Below are positions 10,240 through 20,917 of a stretch of 64,000 nucleotides of DNA, piece by piece (position 1 is the first letter of the stretch; each line of letters starts with the position of its first letter). The DNA lies in NCBI RefSeq assembly GCF_003351405.1, contig NZ_CP031240.1, positions 1,240,001-1,304,000 on the forward strand, in the 5' to 3' direction. Source of the stretch: Haemophilus haemolyticus (GTDB taxonomy: Bacteria > Pseudomonadota > Gammaproteobacteria > Enterobacterales > Pasteurellaceae). A program made the position numbers and the translations under genes. Below the pieces are notes generated by a model. It made no database searches. It was not told the origin of the DNA and saw only the letters and a list, made by a program, of their open reading frames with translations.

Positions 10240-10518
10240 ATGACAACAGAAAACGATTACGCAAAACTTAAAGAATTAATGGAATTTCCAGCAAAAATGA
10301 CATTTAAAGTTGCTGGAATTAATCGCGAGGGGTTAGCGCAAGATCTAATTCAGGTCGTCCAAAAATATGTTAAAGGCGATTATATTCCTAAGGAAAAACG
10401 GAGTAGTAAAGGTACCTATAATTCGGTTTCAATCGACATTATTGCTGAAAACTTTGAGCAGGTAGAAACACTTTATAAAGAACTTGCTAAAGTTGAAGGC
10501 GTAAAAATGGTTATCTAG
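10240..10518 (+). CDS. ybeD: YbeD/DUF493 family protein
   Basis: This 92-residue cytoplasmic protein has an ACT-like fold and is conserved between dacA and lipB in gamma-proteobacteria. Family blocks are [24 protein letters not shown] and [12 protein letters not shown]. Its role is not established. Its constant position next to lipB suggests a link to lipoate metabolism or envelope growth, but this is inference. The ATG at 10240 follows GGGAAATA. An upstream in-frame start at 10129 would overlap dacA and cross the hairpin, so it is rejected. Confidence 0.85.
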   Translation: MTTENDYAKLKELMEFPAKMTFKVAGINREGLAQDLIQVVQKYVKGDYIPKEKRSSKGTYNSVSIDIIAENFEQVETLYKELAKVEGVKMVI

Positions 10519-10519
10519 C

Positions 10520-11158
10520 ATGAATAATTCCCTTATCGTTCGTCAGTTAGGGTTGCAAGATTATCAAGAAATTTGGCATAAAATGCAGAATTTTACAGAT
10601 AGTCGCACCGTGGAAACGCAAGACGAAATTTGGTTAGTGCAACATCCTCCTGTATTTACCCAAGGGCAAGCAGGTAAACCTGAGCATCTTTTACAACGTA
10701 GTGAAATACCTGTGGTGCAGTCGGATCGTGGTGGGCAAATAACCTATCATGCACCCGGTCAGCAAGTGATGTATGTGCTCATTGATATTAAGCGTCATGA
10801 GAATTTAAATGTACGTCAATTAGTTACCGCACTTGAACAAACGGTGGTAAAAACCTTAGCTGAATATGGTATTGAAAGTTATCCAAAACCTGATGCACCT
10901 GGTGTGTATGTGGACGGAAAAAAGATTTGTTCTCTGGGACTACGTATTCGTCGTGGTTGCTCTTTTCACGGGTTAGCATTAAATATCAATATGGATCTGA
11001 ATCCATTTCATTATATTAATCCATGCGGCTATGCCGGTCTTGAAATGTGTCAATTAGCAGATTTTGTTAATCAAGATGAAGCTAATTGCGATAAGGTTTC
11101 ACCAAAATTAATTAAACACTTTGCCGCGCTTTTAGGCTATAATGTAACAAATTTGTAA
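10520..11158 (+). CDS. lipB: Octanoyl-[acyl-carrier-protein]-protein N-octanoyltransferase
   Basis: LipB moves octanoate from acyl-carrier protein to the lipoyl domains of 2-oxoacid dehydrogenases and the glycine cleavage H protein. The product is then sulphurated by LipA, encoded next. The 212 residues contain [17 protein letters not shown], the lysine motif KICSLGLRI and the catalytic cysteine in [11 protein letters not shown]. The gene starts one base after the ybeD stop. Confidence 0.96.
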   Translation: MNNSLIVRQLGLQDYQEIWHKMQNFTDSRTVETQDEIWLVQHPPVFTQGQAGKPEHLLQRSEIPVVQSDRGGQITYHAPGQQVMYVLIDIKRHENLNVRQLVTALEQTVVKTLAEYGIESYPKPDAPGVYVDGKKICSLGLRIRRGCSFHGLALNINMDLNPFHYINPCGYAGLEMCQLADFVNQDEANCDKVSPKLIKHFAALLGYNVTNL

Positions 11159-11170
11159 TATTTAATGATC

Positions 11171-11199
11171 AAAAATGCCCTATTTGGGCATTTTTATTT
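11171..11199 (+). terminator. Intrinsic terminator or attenuator between lipB and lipA
   Basis: AAAAATGCCC (11171-11180) pairs perfectly with GGGCATTTTT (11186-11195) around a 5-base loop, then TATTTA. It sits between lipB and the lipA ribosome-binding site and would separate lipA expression from lipB. Confidence 0.75.
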
Positions 11200-11209
11200 A
11201 GGAACGCTT

Positions 11210-12172
11210 ATGTCAACGCCTTTCAAAATGGAACGCGGTGTAAAATATCGCGATGCGGCAAAAACGTCGATTATTCCAGTAAAAAATATTGATCCAAACC
11301 AAGAGCTATTGAAAAAGCCGGAATGGATGAAAATTAAACTTCCGGCAAATTCACTTAAAATTGAAAGCATCAAAAATGGAATGCGTCGTCATGGTTTGCA
11401 TTCTGTGTGTGAAGAAGCTTCTTGTCCAAATTTACACGAATGTTTTAATCATGGAACAGCAACTTTTATGATTTTAGGCGCAATTTGCACGCGCCGTTGT
11501 CCATTCTGTGATGTCGCGCATGGGAAACCATTACCACCCGATCCTGAAGAGCCACAAAAATTAGCTGAAACTATCCAAGATATGAAACTTAAATATGTGG
11601 TGATTACATCGGTGGATCGCGATGATTTGCCTGATCGTGGCGCGGGTCATTTTGCAGAATGTGTAAAAGCTGTGCGTGAGCTTAATCCTAATATTAAGAT
11701 TGAAATTTTAGTGCCTGATTTCCGTGGTCGTATTACACAGGCATTGGAAAAATTAAAAGATAATCCTCCAGATGTCTTTAACCATAATTTAGAAAACGTG
11801 CCGCGCCTGTACAAAGAGATTCGTCCAGGGGCAGATTACAAATGGTCACTTAAATTATTGCGCGAATTTAAAGAAATGTTTCCGAATATCCCAACTAAAT
11901 CTGGTCTAATGGTGGGATTAGGTGAAACTAATGAAGAGATTTTACAAGTCATGCAAGATTTACGTGATAACGGTGTGACAATGCTCACATTGGGGCAATA
12001 TCTTCAACCTAGCCGCCATCATTTACCTGTTGCTCGTTATGTTCCGCCAAGCGAATTTGATGAATTCCGTGAGAAAGCCAATGAAATGGGCTTTGAACAT
12101 GCGGCTTGTGGACCATTTGTTCGCTCTTCTTATCATGCTGATTTACAAGCCAGTGGCGGATTAGTGAAATAA
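11210..12172 (+). CDS. lipA: Lipoyl synthase
   Basis: This radical-SAM enzyme inserts two sulphur atoms into protein-bound octanoate. The auxiliary cluster cysteines are in [12 protein letters not shown], the SAM-cluster motif is CTRRCPFCD, and the conserved C-terminal RSSYHAD serine ligates the auxiliary cluster. The ATG at 11210 gives 320 residues and has AGGA seven bases upstream. An upstream in-frame ATG at 11165 would start before the hairpin at 11171 and is less likely. Confidence 0.96.
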   Translation: MSTPFKMERGVKYRDAAKTSIIPVKNIDPNQELLKKPEWMKIKLPANSLKIESIKNGMRRHGLHSVCEEASCPNLHECFNHGTATFMILGAICTRRCPFCDVAHGKPLPPDPEEPQKLAETIQDMKLKYVVITSVDRDDLPDRGAGHFAECVKAVRELNPNIKIEILVPDFRGRITQALEKLKDNPPDVFNHNLENVPRLYKEIRPGADYKWSLKLLREFKEMFPNIPTKSGLMVGLGETNEEILQVMQDLRDNGVTMLTLGQYLQPSRHHLPVARYVPPSEFDEFREKANEMGFEHAACGPFVRSSYHADLQASGGLVK

Positions 12173-12190
12173 TTTAAAACTGCTCTGAAT

Positions 12191-12232
12191 TAAACCGTAC
12201 TTTTTGCTTGTCACGAAAGTGCGGTTTATTTT
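12191..12232 (+). terminator. Terminator after lipA built from an imperfect uptake-signal pair
   Basis: TAAACCGTACTTT (12191-12203) pairs with AAAGTGCGGTTTA (12216-12228), with one G-U pair, followed by TTTTT. The right arm is a perfect uptake signal core. Confidence 0.75.
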
Positions 12233-12342
12233 TGATGTTTTTTTTCACCGAATATTTACTAGCCAGAATTATTGTAAGCCTGTAGAATAGCCGACCGCTT
12301 TATTCAACTAATTATTTATAACACCTGACGATATTGTAGAAA

Positions 12343-13767
12343 ATGACTCAAAAATTACATATTAAAACTTGGGGCTGCCAGATGAATGAATATGATTCAT
12401 CTAAAATGGCAGATCTTTTATTAAGTACTCATGGGCTAGAACTTACTGAAATTCCTGAAGAAGCAGACGTATTATTATTGAATACCTGTTCTATTCGTGA
12501 AAAAGCACAAGAAAAAGTTTTCCACCAACTTGGTCGTTGGAAAGAATTAAAGAAAAATAATCCAAATTTAGTGATTGGTGTGGGCGGCTGTGTGGCTTCT
12601 CAAGAAGGGGAACATATTCGTCATCGTGCGCCTTATGTAGATATTATTTTTGGTCCGCAAACTTTGCACAGACTGCCTGAAATGATTAACCAAATTCGTG
12701 GTGGTAAGAGTTCTGTTGTAGATGTAAGTTTCCCTGAAATTGAGAAATTTGACCGCTTACCTGAACCTCGTGCAGAAGGTCCAACGGCATTTGTTTCGAT
12801 TATGGAAGGCTGTAATAAATACTGTACTTTCTGTGTTGTACCTTATACACGCGGTGAGGAAGTCAGCCGTCCCGTGGATGATGTCTTATTTGAAATTGCG
12901 CAGCTTGCAGATCAAGGTGTGCGTGAGGTTAACCTACTCGGTCAAAACGTGAATGCCTATCGTGGTCCGACACATGATGGTCAAATTTGTAGCTTTGCTG
13001 AGTTGCTTCGTCTCGTGGCGTCTATCGATGGTATTGACCGTTTACGTTTTACAACCAGTCATCCAATAGAATTTACAGATGATATTATTGATGTATATCG
13101 TGATACGCCTGAATTGGTGAGTTTCTTGCATCTTCCAGTCCAAGCAGGTTCTGACCGTGTATTAACGATGATGAAACGTGGTCATACAGCATTAGAATAT
13201 AAATCTATTATTCGTAAACTTCGTGCTGTGCGTCCTGATATTCAAATCAGCTCAGACTTTATTGTTGGTTTCCCGGGTGAAACTGCGGAAGATTTTGAGC
13301 AAACTATGAATTTGATTGCACAAGTGAACTTTGATATGAGCTTTAGTTTTGTATACTCAGCCCGACCAGGTACGCCTGCTGCAGATATTCCAGATGATGT
13401 GACGGAAGATGAAAAGAAACAGCGCCTTTATGTGTTACAAGAGCGTATTAATCAACAAGCTGCACAGTTTAGCCGTCGCATGCTTGGCACAGAACAACGC
13501 GTATTAGTTGAAGGGCCATCGAAGAAAGACATTATGGAATTAACGGGACGTACTGAAACGAATCGTATTGTTAATTTCCAAGGTTCTCCGGAAATGATTG
13601 GTAAATTTGTGGATGTGAAAATCACTGATGTTTATACCAATTCTCTACGCGGTGAAGTGGTGCGTACTGAAGATGAAATGGGATTACGTATTGCGCAATC
13701 TCCACAAGAAGTGATGAATCGCACACGTAAAGAAGATGAATTAGGTGTAGGGCGTTATCACGGCTAG
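12343..13767 (+). CDS. miaB: tRNA-2-methylthio-N6-dimethylallyladenosine synthase
   Basis: MiaB is a radical-SAM methylthiotransferase that modifies A37 of tRNAs reading codons starting with U. The 474 residues show the N-terminal MTTase domain ([32 protein letters not shown]), the radical-SAM motif [17 protein letters not shown] and a C-terminal TRAM domain (about 375-440). In Rd the neighbouring genes on the lipA side are the citrate lyase operon, which is absent here. Confidence 0.97.
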   Translation: MTQKLHIKTWGCQMNEYDSSKMADLLLSTHGLELTEIPEEADVLLLNTCSIREKAQEKVFHQLGRWKELKKNNPNLVIGVGGCVASQEGEHIRHRAPYVDIIFGPQTLHRLPEMINQIRGGKSSVVDVSFPEIEKFDRLPEPRAEGPTAFVSIMEGCNKYCTFCVVPYTRGEEVSRPVDDVLFEIAQLADQGVREVNLLGQNVNAYRGPTHDGQICSFAELLRLVASIDGIDRLRFTTSHPIEFTDDIIDVYRDTPELVSFLHLPVQAGSDRVLTMMKRGHTALEYKSIIRKLRAVRPDIQISSDFIVGFPGETAEDFEQTMNLIAQVNFDMSFSFVYSARPGTPAADIPDDVTEDEKKQRLYVLQERINQQAAQFSRRMLGTEQRVLVEGPSKKDIMELTGRTETNRIVNFQGSPEMIGKFVDVKITDVYTNSLRGEVVRTEDEMGLRIAQSPQEVMNRTRKEDELGVGRYHG

Positions 13768-13785
13768 TTGAAATCTTGAAATATT

Positions 13786-13823
13786 TAACCGCACTTTGAG
13801 AAATTAAAGTGCGGTTATTTTTT
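13786..13823 (+). terminator. Uptake-signal terminator after miaB, also facing ung
   Basis: TAACCGCACTTT (13786-13797) pairs perfectly with AAAGTGCGGTTA (13806-13817) around an 8-base loop. Ts follow on the plus strand. It lies between the convergent genes miaB and ung and may serve both. Confidence 0.8.
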
Positions 13824-13839
13824 TAGGGATATATGGTTT

Positions 13840-14499
13840 TCAGATTTGCCAATCTATCGGTTTTATTCTGTGGCTTTCCAAATATGAATTTGTTTTGGAA
13901 AAATGATGACAGCCAAAGAAACCTCGATGAGCTGACAACGGGGAAGGGTGTGGAGCCGTTAAAACAAGATGACGAGTGCGGTCAATAATTTGTCCTTTTT
14001 TTTGTGCGTGACTGCCCCAAAGTAAAAACACGAGTTTTTCACGATGTTCATTAAGCGCTGCAATAACACGATCAGTAAACGTTTCCCAGCCAAAATTAGC
14101 ATGTGAATGTGCCATCCCTCGTTCTACGGTAAGCACTGTGTTGAGCAGCAATACCCCTTGTTCTGCCCATTTGACTAAATAACCATGAGATGGCATTTGG
14201 AATCCCGAAATATCTTGTGTGAGTTCTTTATACATATTTAATAGGGAAGGGGGAATGGCTACTTCAGGTTTTACCGAAAAAGCCAATCCATGAGCTTGGT
14301 TTGGACCATGATATGGATCTTGACCTAAAATCACCACTTTTACATTTTCAAAAGCCGTATATTTGAATGCATTAAATACCTCTTCTTGTGGGGGATAAAT
14401 TGTTTTCCCGCTTGTTCTTGCAAGATGAACCTGTTGTAGTGCGTGTTGAAAGTAAGGTTGCTCTTTTTCTTTTCCGATAACATCTGTCCAGGTTTTCAT
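13840..14499 (-). CDS. ung: Uracil-DNA glycosylase
   Basis: Ung removes uracil from DNA in base-excision repair. The 219-residue protein carries the water-activating motif [18 protein letters not shown] and the leucine-loop motif [14 protein letters not shown]. The middle segment [13 protein letters not shown] is also typical. The ATG at 14499 follows AGGATC. The gene is transcribed alone and convergently to miaB. Confidence 0.97.
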   Translation of the reverse strand: MKTWTDVIGKEKEQPYFQHALQQVHLARTSGKTIYPPQEEVFNAFKYTAFENVKVVILGQDPYHGPNQAHGLAFSVKPEVAIPPSLLNMYKELTQDISGFQMPSHGYLVKWAEQGVLLLNTVLTVERGMAHSHANFGWETFTDRVIAALNEHREKLVFLLWGSHAQKKGQIIDRTRHLVLTAPHPSPLSAHRGFFGCHHFSKTNSYLESHRIKPIDWQI

Positions 14500-14621
14500 T
14501 ATTTTGATCCTATTAATAAGTTTGCTCTTATTATAAACAAAAAGATTAAGGCAATAAAAAGTTTAAAGGTTAAATTAATGTTAAATTATTTTAGGTAAAT
14601 GGCTATATAAATAAGAAAAAT

Positions 14622-14635
14622 TTAATTTAGATCAA
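14622..14635 (+). promoter_or_regulatory. FNR box upstream of grcA
   Basis: TTAAT-TTAG-ATCAA matches the FNR consensus TTGATnnnnATCAA at nine of ten positions. A possible -10, GATAAC at 14658-14663, would put the start near 14670. The box would then be centred at about -41.5, the class II activator position. E. coli yfiD (grcA) is a classic FNR-activated gene. The rest of the 267-bp ung-grcA gap is AT-rich, with a leader of about 100 nt before AGGAGG and the ATG. Confidence 0.65.
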
Positions 14636-14766
14636 GTTTGAAAAATTATCTTAAAAGGATAACCTGTTCTTTGTCAAAAAAATCCAAAATAATTTGAAAT
14701 CTTCAAATTATTTGATAAAATTTGTACAGTTTTTATGATTATTCCAATGCCAATTAGGAGGCTATT

Positions 14767-15150
14767 ATGATTAAAGGTATTCAAATTACTCAAGCAGCAA
14801 ATGACAATTTGCTTAATTCATTCTGGTTATTAGACAGCGAAAAAAATGAAGCGCGTTGCTTATGTGCAAAAGGCGAATTCGCTGAAGACCAAGTTGTTGC
14901 AGTTAGCGAATTAGGTCAAATCGAATACCGTGAATTACCAGTAAACGTAGCACCAACTGTTAAAGTTGAAGGTGGCCAACACTTAAACGTAAACGTATTA
15001 CGTCGTGAAACTTTAGAAGATGCGGTAAACAACCCAGATAAATATCCACAATTAACTATCCGTGTTTCTGGTTACGCAGTACGTTTCAACTCTTTAACGC
15101 CAGAACAACAACGCGACGTTATCACTCGTACTTTCACTGAAAGCCTATAA
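14767..15150 (+). CDS. grcA: Autonomous glycyl radical cofactor GrcA (YfiD)
   Basis: GrcA replaces the damaged glycyl-radical end of pyruvate formate-lyase after oxygen exposure. The 127 residues end in the radical loop [21 protein letters not shown], here with the radical glycine in RVSGYA. The N-terminal half has the YfiD-type spacer. It has a strong AGGAGG ribosome-binding site, its own terminator and an FNR box upstream, which fits induction at low oxygen. It links functionally to the formate dehydrogenase genes at 22-29 kb, because PFL makes the formate they use. Confidence 0.96.
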   Translation: MIKGIQITQAANDNLLNSFWLLDSEKNEARCLCAKGEFAEDQVVAVSELGQIEYRELPVNVAPTVKVEGGQHLNVNVLRRETLEDAVNNPDKYPQLTIRVSGYAVRFNSLTPEQQRDVITRTFTESL

Positions 15151-15171
15151 TTTCAGTTTGAATGAAAAAAG

Positions 15172-15199
15172 AAACCCCGAAGTCATTCGGGGTTTTGTT
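15172..15199 (+). terminator. Intrinsic terminator after grcA
   Basis: AAACCCCGAA (15172-15181) pairs with TTCGGGGTTT (15186-15195) around the loop GTCA, followed by TGTTTT. Confidence 0.9.
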
Positions 15200-15318
15200 T
15201 TATCTAAAAGGTTAAAAAATTTGACCGCACTTTTCCCTTTCATCCCTAGCGATTTCCGCGCTTTTCAGGTACAATCCGCCAGTTAAATTTATTGATTTTT
15301 TGAGAAAAACTATCTTTT

Positions 15319-17115
15319 ATGAAGAATATTCGCAACTTTTCTATTATTGCCCATATTGACCACGGTAAATCGACGCTTTCTGACCGTTTGATTCAAACTT
15401 GTGGTGGCCTTTCGGATCGTGAAATGGAAGCGCAAGTGCTAGATTCAATGGATCTTGAGCGTGAACGTGGAATTACCATCAAAGCACAAAGTGTTACTTT
15501 AAATTATAAAGCCAAAGATGGCGAAACTTATCAATTAAACTTTATCGATACGCCAGGACATGTGGACTTTTCCTATGAGGTATCTCGCTCTCTTGCTGCT
15601 TGTGAAGGGGCGTTGTTGGTGGTCGATGCAGGCCAAGGGGTAGAGGCCCAAACTCTGGCAAACTGTTATACCGCAATCGAAATGGATTTAGAAGTAGTAC
15701 CGATTTTAAATAAAATCGACTTGCCTGCAGCTGATCCTGAACGCGTAGCTGAAGAAATTGAAGATATCGTGGGAATTGATGCGATGGAAGCGGTTCGATG
15801 CTCAGCTAAAACGGGTGTTGGTATCGAAGATGTATTAGAAGAAATCGTTGCAAAAATTCCAGCACCAGAAGGCGATCCTAATGCGCCATTACAAGCATTG
15901 ATTATTGATTCTTGGTTTGATAATTATTTGGGCGTGGTGTCTTTAGTGCGTATTAAAAACGGGGTATTACGTAAAGGCGATAAAATTAAAGTGATGTCTA
16001 CCGGACAAGCTTACAATGTAGATCGTTTAGGGATTTTCACGCCAAAACAAGAAGATACTACCGTTTTAGAATGCGGTGAAGTTGGTTGGGTAGTTTGTGC
16101 GATTAAAGATATTTTAGGTGCACCAGTTGGGGATACTTTAACGCTTCAACATAATCCAGCAACTGAGGTTTTACCAGGCTTTAAAAAAGTAAAACCGCAA
16201 GTGTATGCAGGTCTTTTCCCCGTTAGCTCAGATGATTATGAAGCATTCCGTGATGCGCTGAGTAAGTTGAGCTTAAATGATGCTTCACTTTTCTATGAGC
16301 CGGAAACTTCAACCGCACTTGGCTTTGGTTTCCGCTGTGGTTTTCTTGGCCTTTTACACATGGAAATCATTCAAGAGCGTCTAGAGCGTGAGTATGATTT
16401 AGATCTCATTACTACTGCGCCAACGGTTATTTACGAAGTGCAATTAACGAATGGTGATGTTGTTTACGTCGATAGTCCATCGAAATTACCTCCACTTAAT
16501 AATATTGCTGAAATCCGTGAACCGATTGCAGAATGTAATATGTTAGTGCCACAAGAATATTTAGGTAACGTCATTACTCTTTGTGTAGAAAAACGTGGCG
16601 TCCAAACTAATATGGTATATCACGGTAATCAGATTGCGCTGACTTATGAAATTCCAATGGGTGAAGTTGTTCTAGACTTCTTTGACCGTTTAAAATCGAC
16701 ATCCCGTGGTTATGCTTCGTTAGATTACGGTTTCAAACGTTTCCAAGCTGCAGATATGGTTCGCGTGGATATTATGATTAACAGCGAACGAGTAGATGCT
16801 TTAGCTTTAATCGTTCATAAAGATAATTCACAATATCGTGGTCGTGAATTGGTTGAAAAAATGCGTGAGTTAATTCCTCGTCAGCAATTTGATATAGCTA
16901 TTCAAGCAGCGATTGGAAACCACATTATTGCCCGTTCTACGGTGAAACAATTACGTAAAAACGTATTAGCAAAATGTTATGGTGGTGACGTGAGCCGTAA
17001 GAAAAAACTCTTACAGAAACAGAAAGAAGGTAAAAAACGTATGAAGTCTTTAGGTAACGTAGAAGTACCACAAGAAGCGTTTTTAGCAATTTTACATGTA
17101 GGAAAAGATAAATAA
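15319..17115 (+). CDS. lepA: Elongation factor 4 (LepA)
   Basis: LepA is a translational GTPase acting in 30S biogenesis and elongation. The 598 residues show the GTPase motifs [28 protein letters not shown] and NKIDLP. The elongation-factor domains follow, and then the LepA-specific C-terminal domain ending [23 protein letters not shown] -10 candidate lies at 15270-15275. The start at 15319 has no Shine-Dalgarno; no better start is available because the G-domain begins at once. The gene is followed 8 bp later by lepB. Confidence 0.97.
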   Translation: MKNIRNFSIIAHIDHGKSTLSDRLIQTCGGLSDREMEAQVLDSMDLERERGITIKAQSVTLNYKAKDGETYQLNFIDTPGHVDFSYEVSRSLAACEGALLVVDAGQGVEAQTLANCYTAIEMDLEVVPILNKIDLPAADPERVAEEIEDIVGIDAMEAVRCSAKTGVGIEDVLEEIVAKIPAPEGDPNAPLQALIIDSWFDNYLGVVSLVRIKNGVLRKGDKIKVMSTGQAYNVDRLGIFTPKQEDTTVLECGEVGWVVCAIKDILGAPVGDTLTLQHNPATEVLPGFKKVKPQVYAGLFPVSSDDYEAFRDALSKLSLNDASLFYEPETSTALGFGFRCGFLGLLHMEIIQERLEREYDLDLITTAPTVIYEVQLTNGDVVYVDSPSKLPPLNNIAEIREPIAECNMLVPQEYLGNVITLCVEKRGVQTNMVYHGNQIALTYEIPMGEVVLDFFDRLKSTSRGYASLDYGFKRFQAADMVRVDIMINSERVDALALIVHKDNSQYRGRELVEKMRELIPRQQFDIAIQAAIGNHIIARSTVKQLRKNVLAKCYGGDVSRKKKLLQKQKEGKKRMKSLGNVEVPQEAFLAILHVGKDK

Positions 17116-17123
17116 GGGAAATT

Positions 17124-18173
17124 ATGTCAAATTTATTTTTTGTGATTTTACTGGCTGTGGGTTTTGGTGTTTGGAAAGTTTTAGATTATTTTCAATTACC
17201 AAACACATTCAGTATTGTATTACTAATTTTGACCGCACTTTCAGGCGTATTATGGTGCTACCATTATTTTGTGGTAACACCAAAACGTAATCGTAAAATC
17301 GCACGTGCTGAACAGCGTTCAGGCCAAGTATTAACTGACGAAGAAAAAGCAGAAATTGAACCGATTTCCGAAGCCTCTGAGTTTTTATCATCTCTTTTTC
17401 CAGTGCTTTCTGTCGTATTCTTAGTACGCTCTTTTTTATTTGAACCATTTCAAATTCCATCTGGTTCAATGGAACCGACCTTACGCGTTGGCGATTTTTT
17501 GGTTGTGAACAAATATGCTTATGGTGTGAAAGATCCGATTTTCCAAAACACCATTATTGCTGGTGAAAAACCACAACGAGGTGATGTAATTGTATTTAAA
17601 GCACCACAACAAGCTTTAATTCGTACTGGTCTTGGGGCAACTCGAGCAGCCTTTGCAGAAAATCTTGCGTTAAGTTCAAAAGATAATATGTCTGGTGTTG
17701 ATTATATTAAGCGTATTGTTGGAAAGAGCGGAGATCGCGTCATTTTTGATGCGGAACAAAAAACGCTAAAAGTGGTATATGGCAAAGAAGGTAAACCTTG
17801 TGAGGTTGATTGCGAAACCAAGGTGTTTGAATATTCACAAAATCCAACAAATCCTGCTTTTCCGAATGAATTAGAATTGACTGAAAAAGGTGATGTGACA
17901 CACAATGTGTTGATTAGTGAGTATCGTCGTTATTCAGGTCCTGAGTTTTTCCCACAAGAAGGTATGCAAACTGCAGAATGGCTTGTGCCAGAAGGGCAGT
18001 ATTTTGTGATGGGCGATCACCGCGATCACAGCGATGATAGCCGTTTCTGGGGCTTTGTACCTGAAAAAAATATTGTGGGTAAAGCTACTTATATTTGGAT
18101 GAGCTTAGAAAAAGAAGCGAATGATTGGCCAACCGGTTTCCGCTTTGATCGTTTCTTTACAGCAATAAAATAA
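17124..18173 (+). CDS. lepB: Signal peptidase I
   Basis: LepB cleaves Sec and Tat signal peptides at the outer face of the inner membrane. The 349-residue protein has two N-terminal membrane segments (about 1-20 and 30-52). The catalytic serine is in [15 protein letters not shown], the lysine base in [13 protein letters not shown], and the late box is [17 protein letters not shown]. It lies 8 bp after lepA and 1 bp before rnc. The lepA-lepB-rnc-era order is the enterobacterial one. Confidence 0.97.
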   Translation: MSNLFFVILLAVGFGVWKVLDYFQLPNTFSIVLLILTALSGVLWCYHYFVVTPKRNRKIARAEQRSGQVLTDEEKAEIEPISEASEFLSSLFPVLSVVFLVRSFLFEPFQIPSGSMEPTLRVGDFLVVNKYAYGVKDPIFQNTIIAGEKPQRGDVIVFKAPQQALIRTGLGATRAAFAENLALSSKDNMSGVDYIKRIVGKSGDRVIFDAEQKTLKVVYGKEGKPCEVDCETKVFEYSQNPTNPAFPNELELTEKGDVTHNVLISEYRRYSGPEFFPQEGMQTAEWLVPEGQYFVMGDHRDHSDDSRFWGFVPEKNIVGKATYIWMSLEKEANDWPTGFRFDRFFTAIK

Positions 18174-18174
18174 G

Positions 18175-18858
18175 ATGAATCATTTAGATCGACTTGAGCA
18201 TAAAATCGGCTATCGTTTTAATGATATTGCGCTCTTAAAGCAAGCACTTACGCATCGAAGTGCGGCGACTCAACATAATGAACGCCTAGAATTTCTAGGC
18301 GATTCTATTCTTAATTTTACTATCGCTGAGGCTCTTTATCATCAGTTTCCACGTTGTAATGAAGGTGAGCTGAGCCGTATGCGTGCTACTTTGGTGAGAG
18401 AGCCCACTTTAGCGATGTTAGCGCGTCAATTTGAATTGGGCGATTATATGTCGCTTGGTTCTGGTGAGCTAAAGAGCGGTGGTTTTCGCCGAGAATCTAT
18501 TCTTGCCGATTGTGTAGAAGCGATTATTGGCGCAATGTCTTTGGATCAAGGATTGGCAGTGACGACCCAAGTGATTCGAAATTGGTATCAACAATTATTG
18601 GCTGAAATCAAACCAGGTGATAACCAAAAAGATGCGAAAACTCGTTTGCAAGAATATTTACAAGGTAAACATCTGCCATTGCCAACTTATGAAGTAGTAA
18701 ATATTCAAGGGGAAGCTCATTGCCAAATTTTCACTGTTGAATGCAAAGTGAAAAGTGCGGATAAAATTGACCGTACTTTTGTGGCAAAAGGATCTAGCCG
18801 TCGTAAAGCCGAACAAGCGGCAGCAGAACAAATTTTAAAAGAACTGGACATAAAATGA
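18175..18858 (+). CDS. rnc: Ribonuclease III
   Basis: RNase III cuts double-stranded RNA in rRNA precursors and regulatory duplexes. The 227 residues contain the signature [12 protein letters not shown], the second acidic patch [11 protein letters not shown], and a C-terminal dsRNA-binding domain (about 155-225) ending [16 protein letters not shown]. It overlaps era by 4 bp (ATGA), which indicates translational coupling. Confidence 0.97.
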   Translation: MNHLDRLEHKIGYRFNDIALLKQALTHRSAATQHNERLEFLGDSILNFTIAEALYHQFPRCNEGELSRMRATLVREPTLAMLARQFELGDYMSLGSGELKSGGFRRESILADCVEAIIGAMSLDQGLAVTTQVIRNWYQQLLAEIKPGDNQKDAKTRLQEYLQGKHLPLPTYEVVNIQGEAHCQIFTVECKVKSADKIDRTFVAKGSSRRKAEQAAAEQILKELDIK

Positions 18859-19763
18859 CCGAACAATTCGACAAAACCTATTGCGGCTTTATTGCTATCG
18901 TAGGTCGCCCAAATGTGGGTAAATCAACGCTCTTAAATAAAATTTTAGGACAAAAAATTTCAATTACATCGCGTAAAGCACAAACCACGCGTCACCGTAT
19001 TGTTGGGATTAAGACTGAAGGGGCGTATCAAGAAATCTATGTGGATACTCCGGGACTTCATATTGAAGAGAAGCGGGCTATTAATCGTTTAATGAACCGT
19101 GCAGCAAGTAGTGCTATCGGTGATGTTGATTTAATTATTTTTGTAGTAGATGGCACACACTGGAATGCAGATGATGAAATGGTACTAAACAAATTACGCA
19201 ATGCAAAAGCACCTGTTGTGTTAGCTATTAACAAAGTAGATAACATCAAAAATAAAGATGATTTATTGCCGTTTATTACAGAACTTAGTAGTAAATTTGA
19301 TTTTTCTCACATTGTGCCAATTTCTGCACAGCGTGGTAATAATGTTAATGAATTAGAGAAAATTGTACGACGATCTTTACGCGAAGGTGTACATCATTTT
19401 CCAGAAGATTATGTCACAGACCGTTCGCAACGTTTTATGGCATCGGAAATAATCCGTGAAAAATTAATGCGTTTTACCGGTGAAGAATTGCCTTACTCTG
19501 TGACTGTTGAAATTGAACAGTTCAAAGTGAATGAACGTGGCACTTATGAAATAAATGGATTAATTCTCGTTGAACGTGAAGGTCAGAAAAAAATGGTGAT
19601 TGGTGCGAGCGGTCAAAAAATTAAAACCATTGGTATGGAAGCGCGTGCTGATATGGAACGTTTATTTGATAACAAAGTCCATCTTGAACTTTGGGTGAAA
19701 GTGAAGTCAGGTTGGGCAGATGATGAACGTGCACTGCGTAGTTTAGGATATATGGATGAATAA
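18855..19763 (+). CDS. era: GTPase Era
   Basis: Era is an essential GTPase that binds the 3' end of 16S rRNA during 30S assembly. The 302 residues show GRPNVGKST (G1), DTPGLH (G3) and NKVD (G4) in the GTPase domain. A C-terminal KH RNA-binding domain follows, with [15 protein letters not shown] and [11 protein letters not shown]. The ATG overlaps the rnc stop by 4 bp. A strong bidirectional terminator follows. Confidence 0.97.
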   Translation: MTEQFDKTYCGFIAIVGRPNVGKSTLLNKILGQKISITSRKAQTTRHRIVGIKTEGAYQEIYVDTPGLHIEEKRAINRLMNRAASSAIGDVDLIIFVVDGTHWNADDEMVLNKLRNAKAPVVLAINKVDNIKNKDDLLPFITELSSKFDFSHIVPISAQRGNNVNELEKIVRRSLREGVHHFPEDYVTDRSQRFMASEIIREKLMRFTGEELPYSVTVEIEQFKVNERGTYEINGLILVEREGQKKMVIGASGQKIKTIGMEARADMERLFDNKVHLELWVKVKSGWADDERALRSLGYMDE

Positions 19764-19793
19764 AGTGCGGTGAAATCCATCAGTAATAAATAG

Positions 19794-19827
19794 AAAAATC
19801 CCCATTATTGTAGTGGGGATTTTTTTG
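19794..19827. terminator. Bidirectional terminator between era and rsmC
   Basis: AAAAATCCCC (19794-19803) pairs with GGGGATTTTT (19815-19824), with partial pairing of the loop. T-runs lie on both strands. It lies between convergent genes. Confidence 0.9.
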
Positions 19828-19830
19828 TTT

Positions 19831-20823
19831 CTAATTTTTCACTGAATACACTTTAAATTTTCCTGTTTGAGCAAGAACGTTGTAATCACCGAAATGTTGT
19901 CTCAGTAATTCGGGATAAGGCAAAAATGAATTGGCGACAATGCGTAATTCTCCACCTTGATTGAGGTGCCATTTTGCTTGATTAATGAGTTCTGTCACTG
20001 CTCGGTAGGCAGTATCAATGCCATCATGGAATGGAGGATTCGAAATGATCAAATCAAATTTTCCTTCTATATCAGAAAAGACATCACTGGCGTAAACCTT
20101 GCCTTGTAATTGATTTTCAGAAACTGTTTTACGCGCTGATTCTAACGCCATCGCATGAATATCAGTCATGGTAATTTGTGCGTTAGGAGAGCGTTTTTTT
20201 ATCATAGAGCCAATTACTCCCGCCCCACAGCCAAGATCGAGTACTTTTCCTTTTATTTTATTATCAATGGTTGAAAGTAACAATTCTGTGCCCGTATCTA
20301 ATTCCGCTGCACTAAATACCCCAGGTAAACTATATATGGTTAAGTCTTTTAGCGTAGGATGTTGATAGGTTTTCCAGAAATTTTTAAGTTCAAAGTACGG
20401 TTTGTTTTGTAGTGAAAAATGGTATAAACCGCAACGACGAGCAGAGTCAATTTTCGCTATTTCACCATAGTGTTCTAATGTTTTTTCTACTGAACGCACA
20501 CCACAACGGTTTTCTCCAATAATTAATATTTCTTGGCCAATAGGCGCCTGAGCTAATAGTTGAAGCAGTTGGAAATTTACTTCTTGTTTATTTTTAGTCC
20601 AATAATAAACGATTAAATCAGCTTGACCTTGAAATTCAACGGAAAAATTGACCGCACTTTGCGTTCTTGCATAGTCAAAATAGCAACTCCAAATTTGGAT
20701 TGATTGGCATTTAGAGGCTAATGTTTGAGGAAAATTGTCAGAAATACCGCCGGCAAATAATACTGATTTACCATCAAAAAATGAAATATGTCGTTCTAAA
20801 ACTTGGCTCTCTAGAGAAATCAC
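19831..20823 (-). CDS. rsmC: 16S rRNA (guanine-1207-N2)-methyltransferase
   Basis: RsmC methylates G1207 of 16S rRNA. The 330 residues comprise a degenerate N-terminal methyltransferase-like half and an active C-terminal half. The latter has the SAM loop VLDLGCGAGVIG and the catalytic NPPF motif in IISNPPFHDG. The start is GTG at 20823, preceded by AGGA eight bases upstream; an ATG was not found at this end. Confidence 0.94.
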   Translation of the reverse strand: MISLESQVLERHISFFDGKSVLFAGGISDNFPQTLASKCQSIQIWSCYFDYARTQSAVNFSVEFQGQADLIVYYWTKNKQEVNFQLLQLLAQAPIGQEILIIGENRCGVRSVEKTLEHYGEIAKIDSARRCGLYHFSLQNKPYFELKNFWKTYQHPTLKDLTIYSLPGVFSAAELDTGTELLLSTIDNKIKGKVLDLGCGAGVIGSMIKKRSPNAQITMTDIHAMALESARKTVSENQLQGKVYASDVFSDIEGKFDLIISNPPFHDGIDTAYRAVTELINQAKWHLNQGGELRIVANSFLPYPELLRQHFGDYNVLAQTGKFKVYSVKN

Positions 20824-20917
20824 GCTTTGAATCCTGTGGGTTATTAGTTAAAATTACGCGCTATTTTAGCAAAATTATTAATAAAAATTGATTAAAACTA
20901 TTTTAGGAAAATCCTTT

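Noticed and set aside
11165..11209. Upstream start for lipA at 11165
   Set aside because: Translation would begin before and pass through a perfect terminator hairpin; ATG 11210 has AGGA and gives the usual 320 residues.
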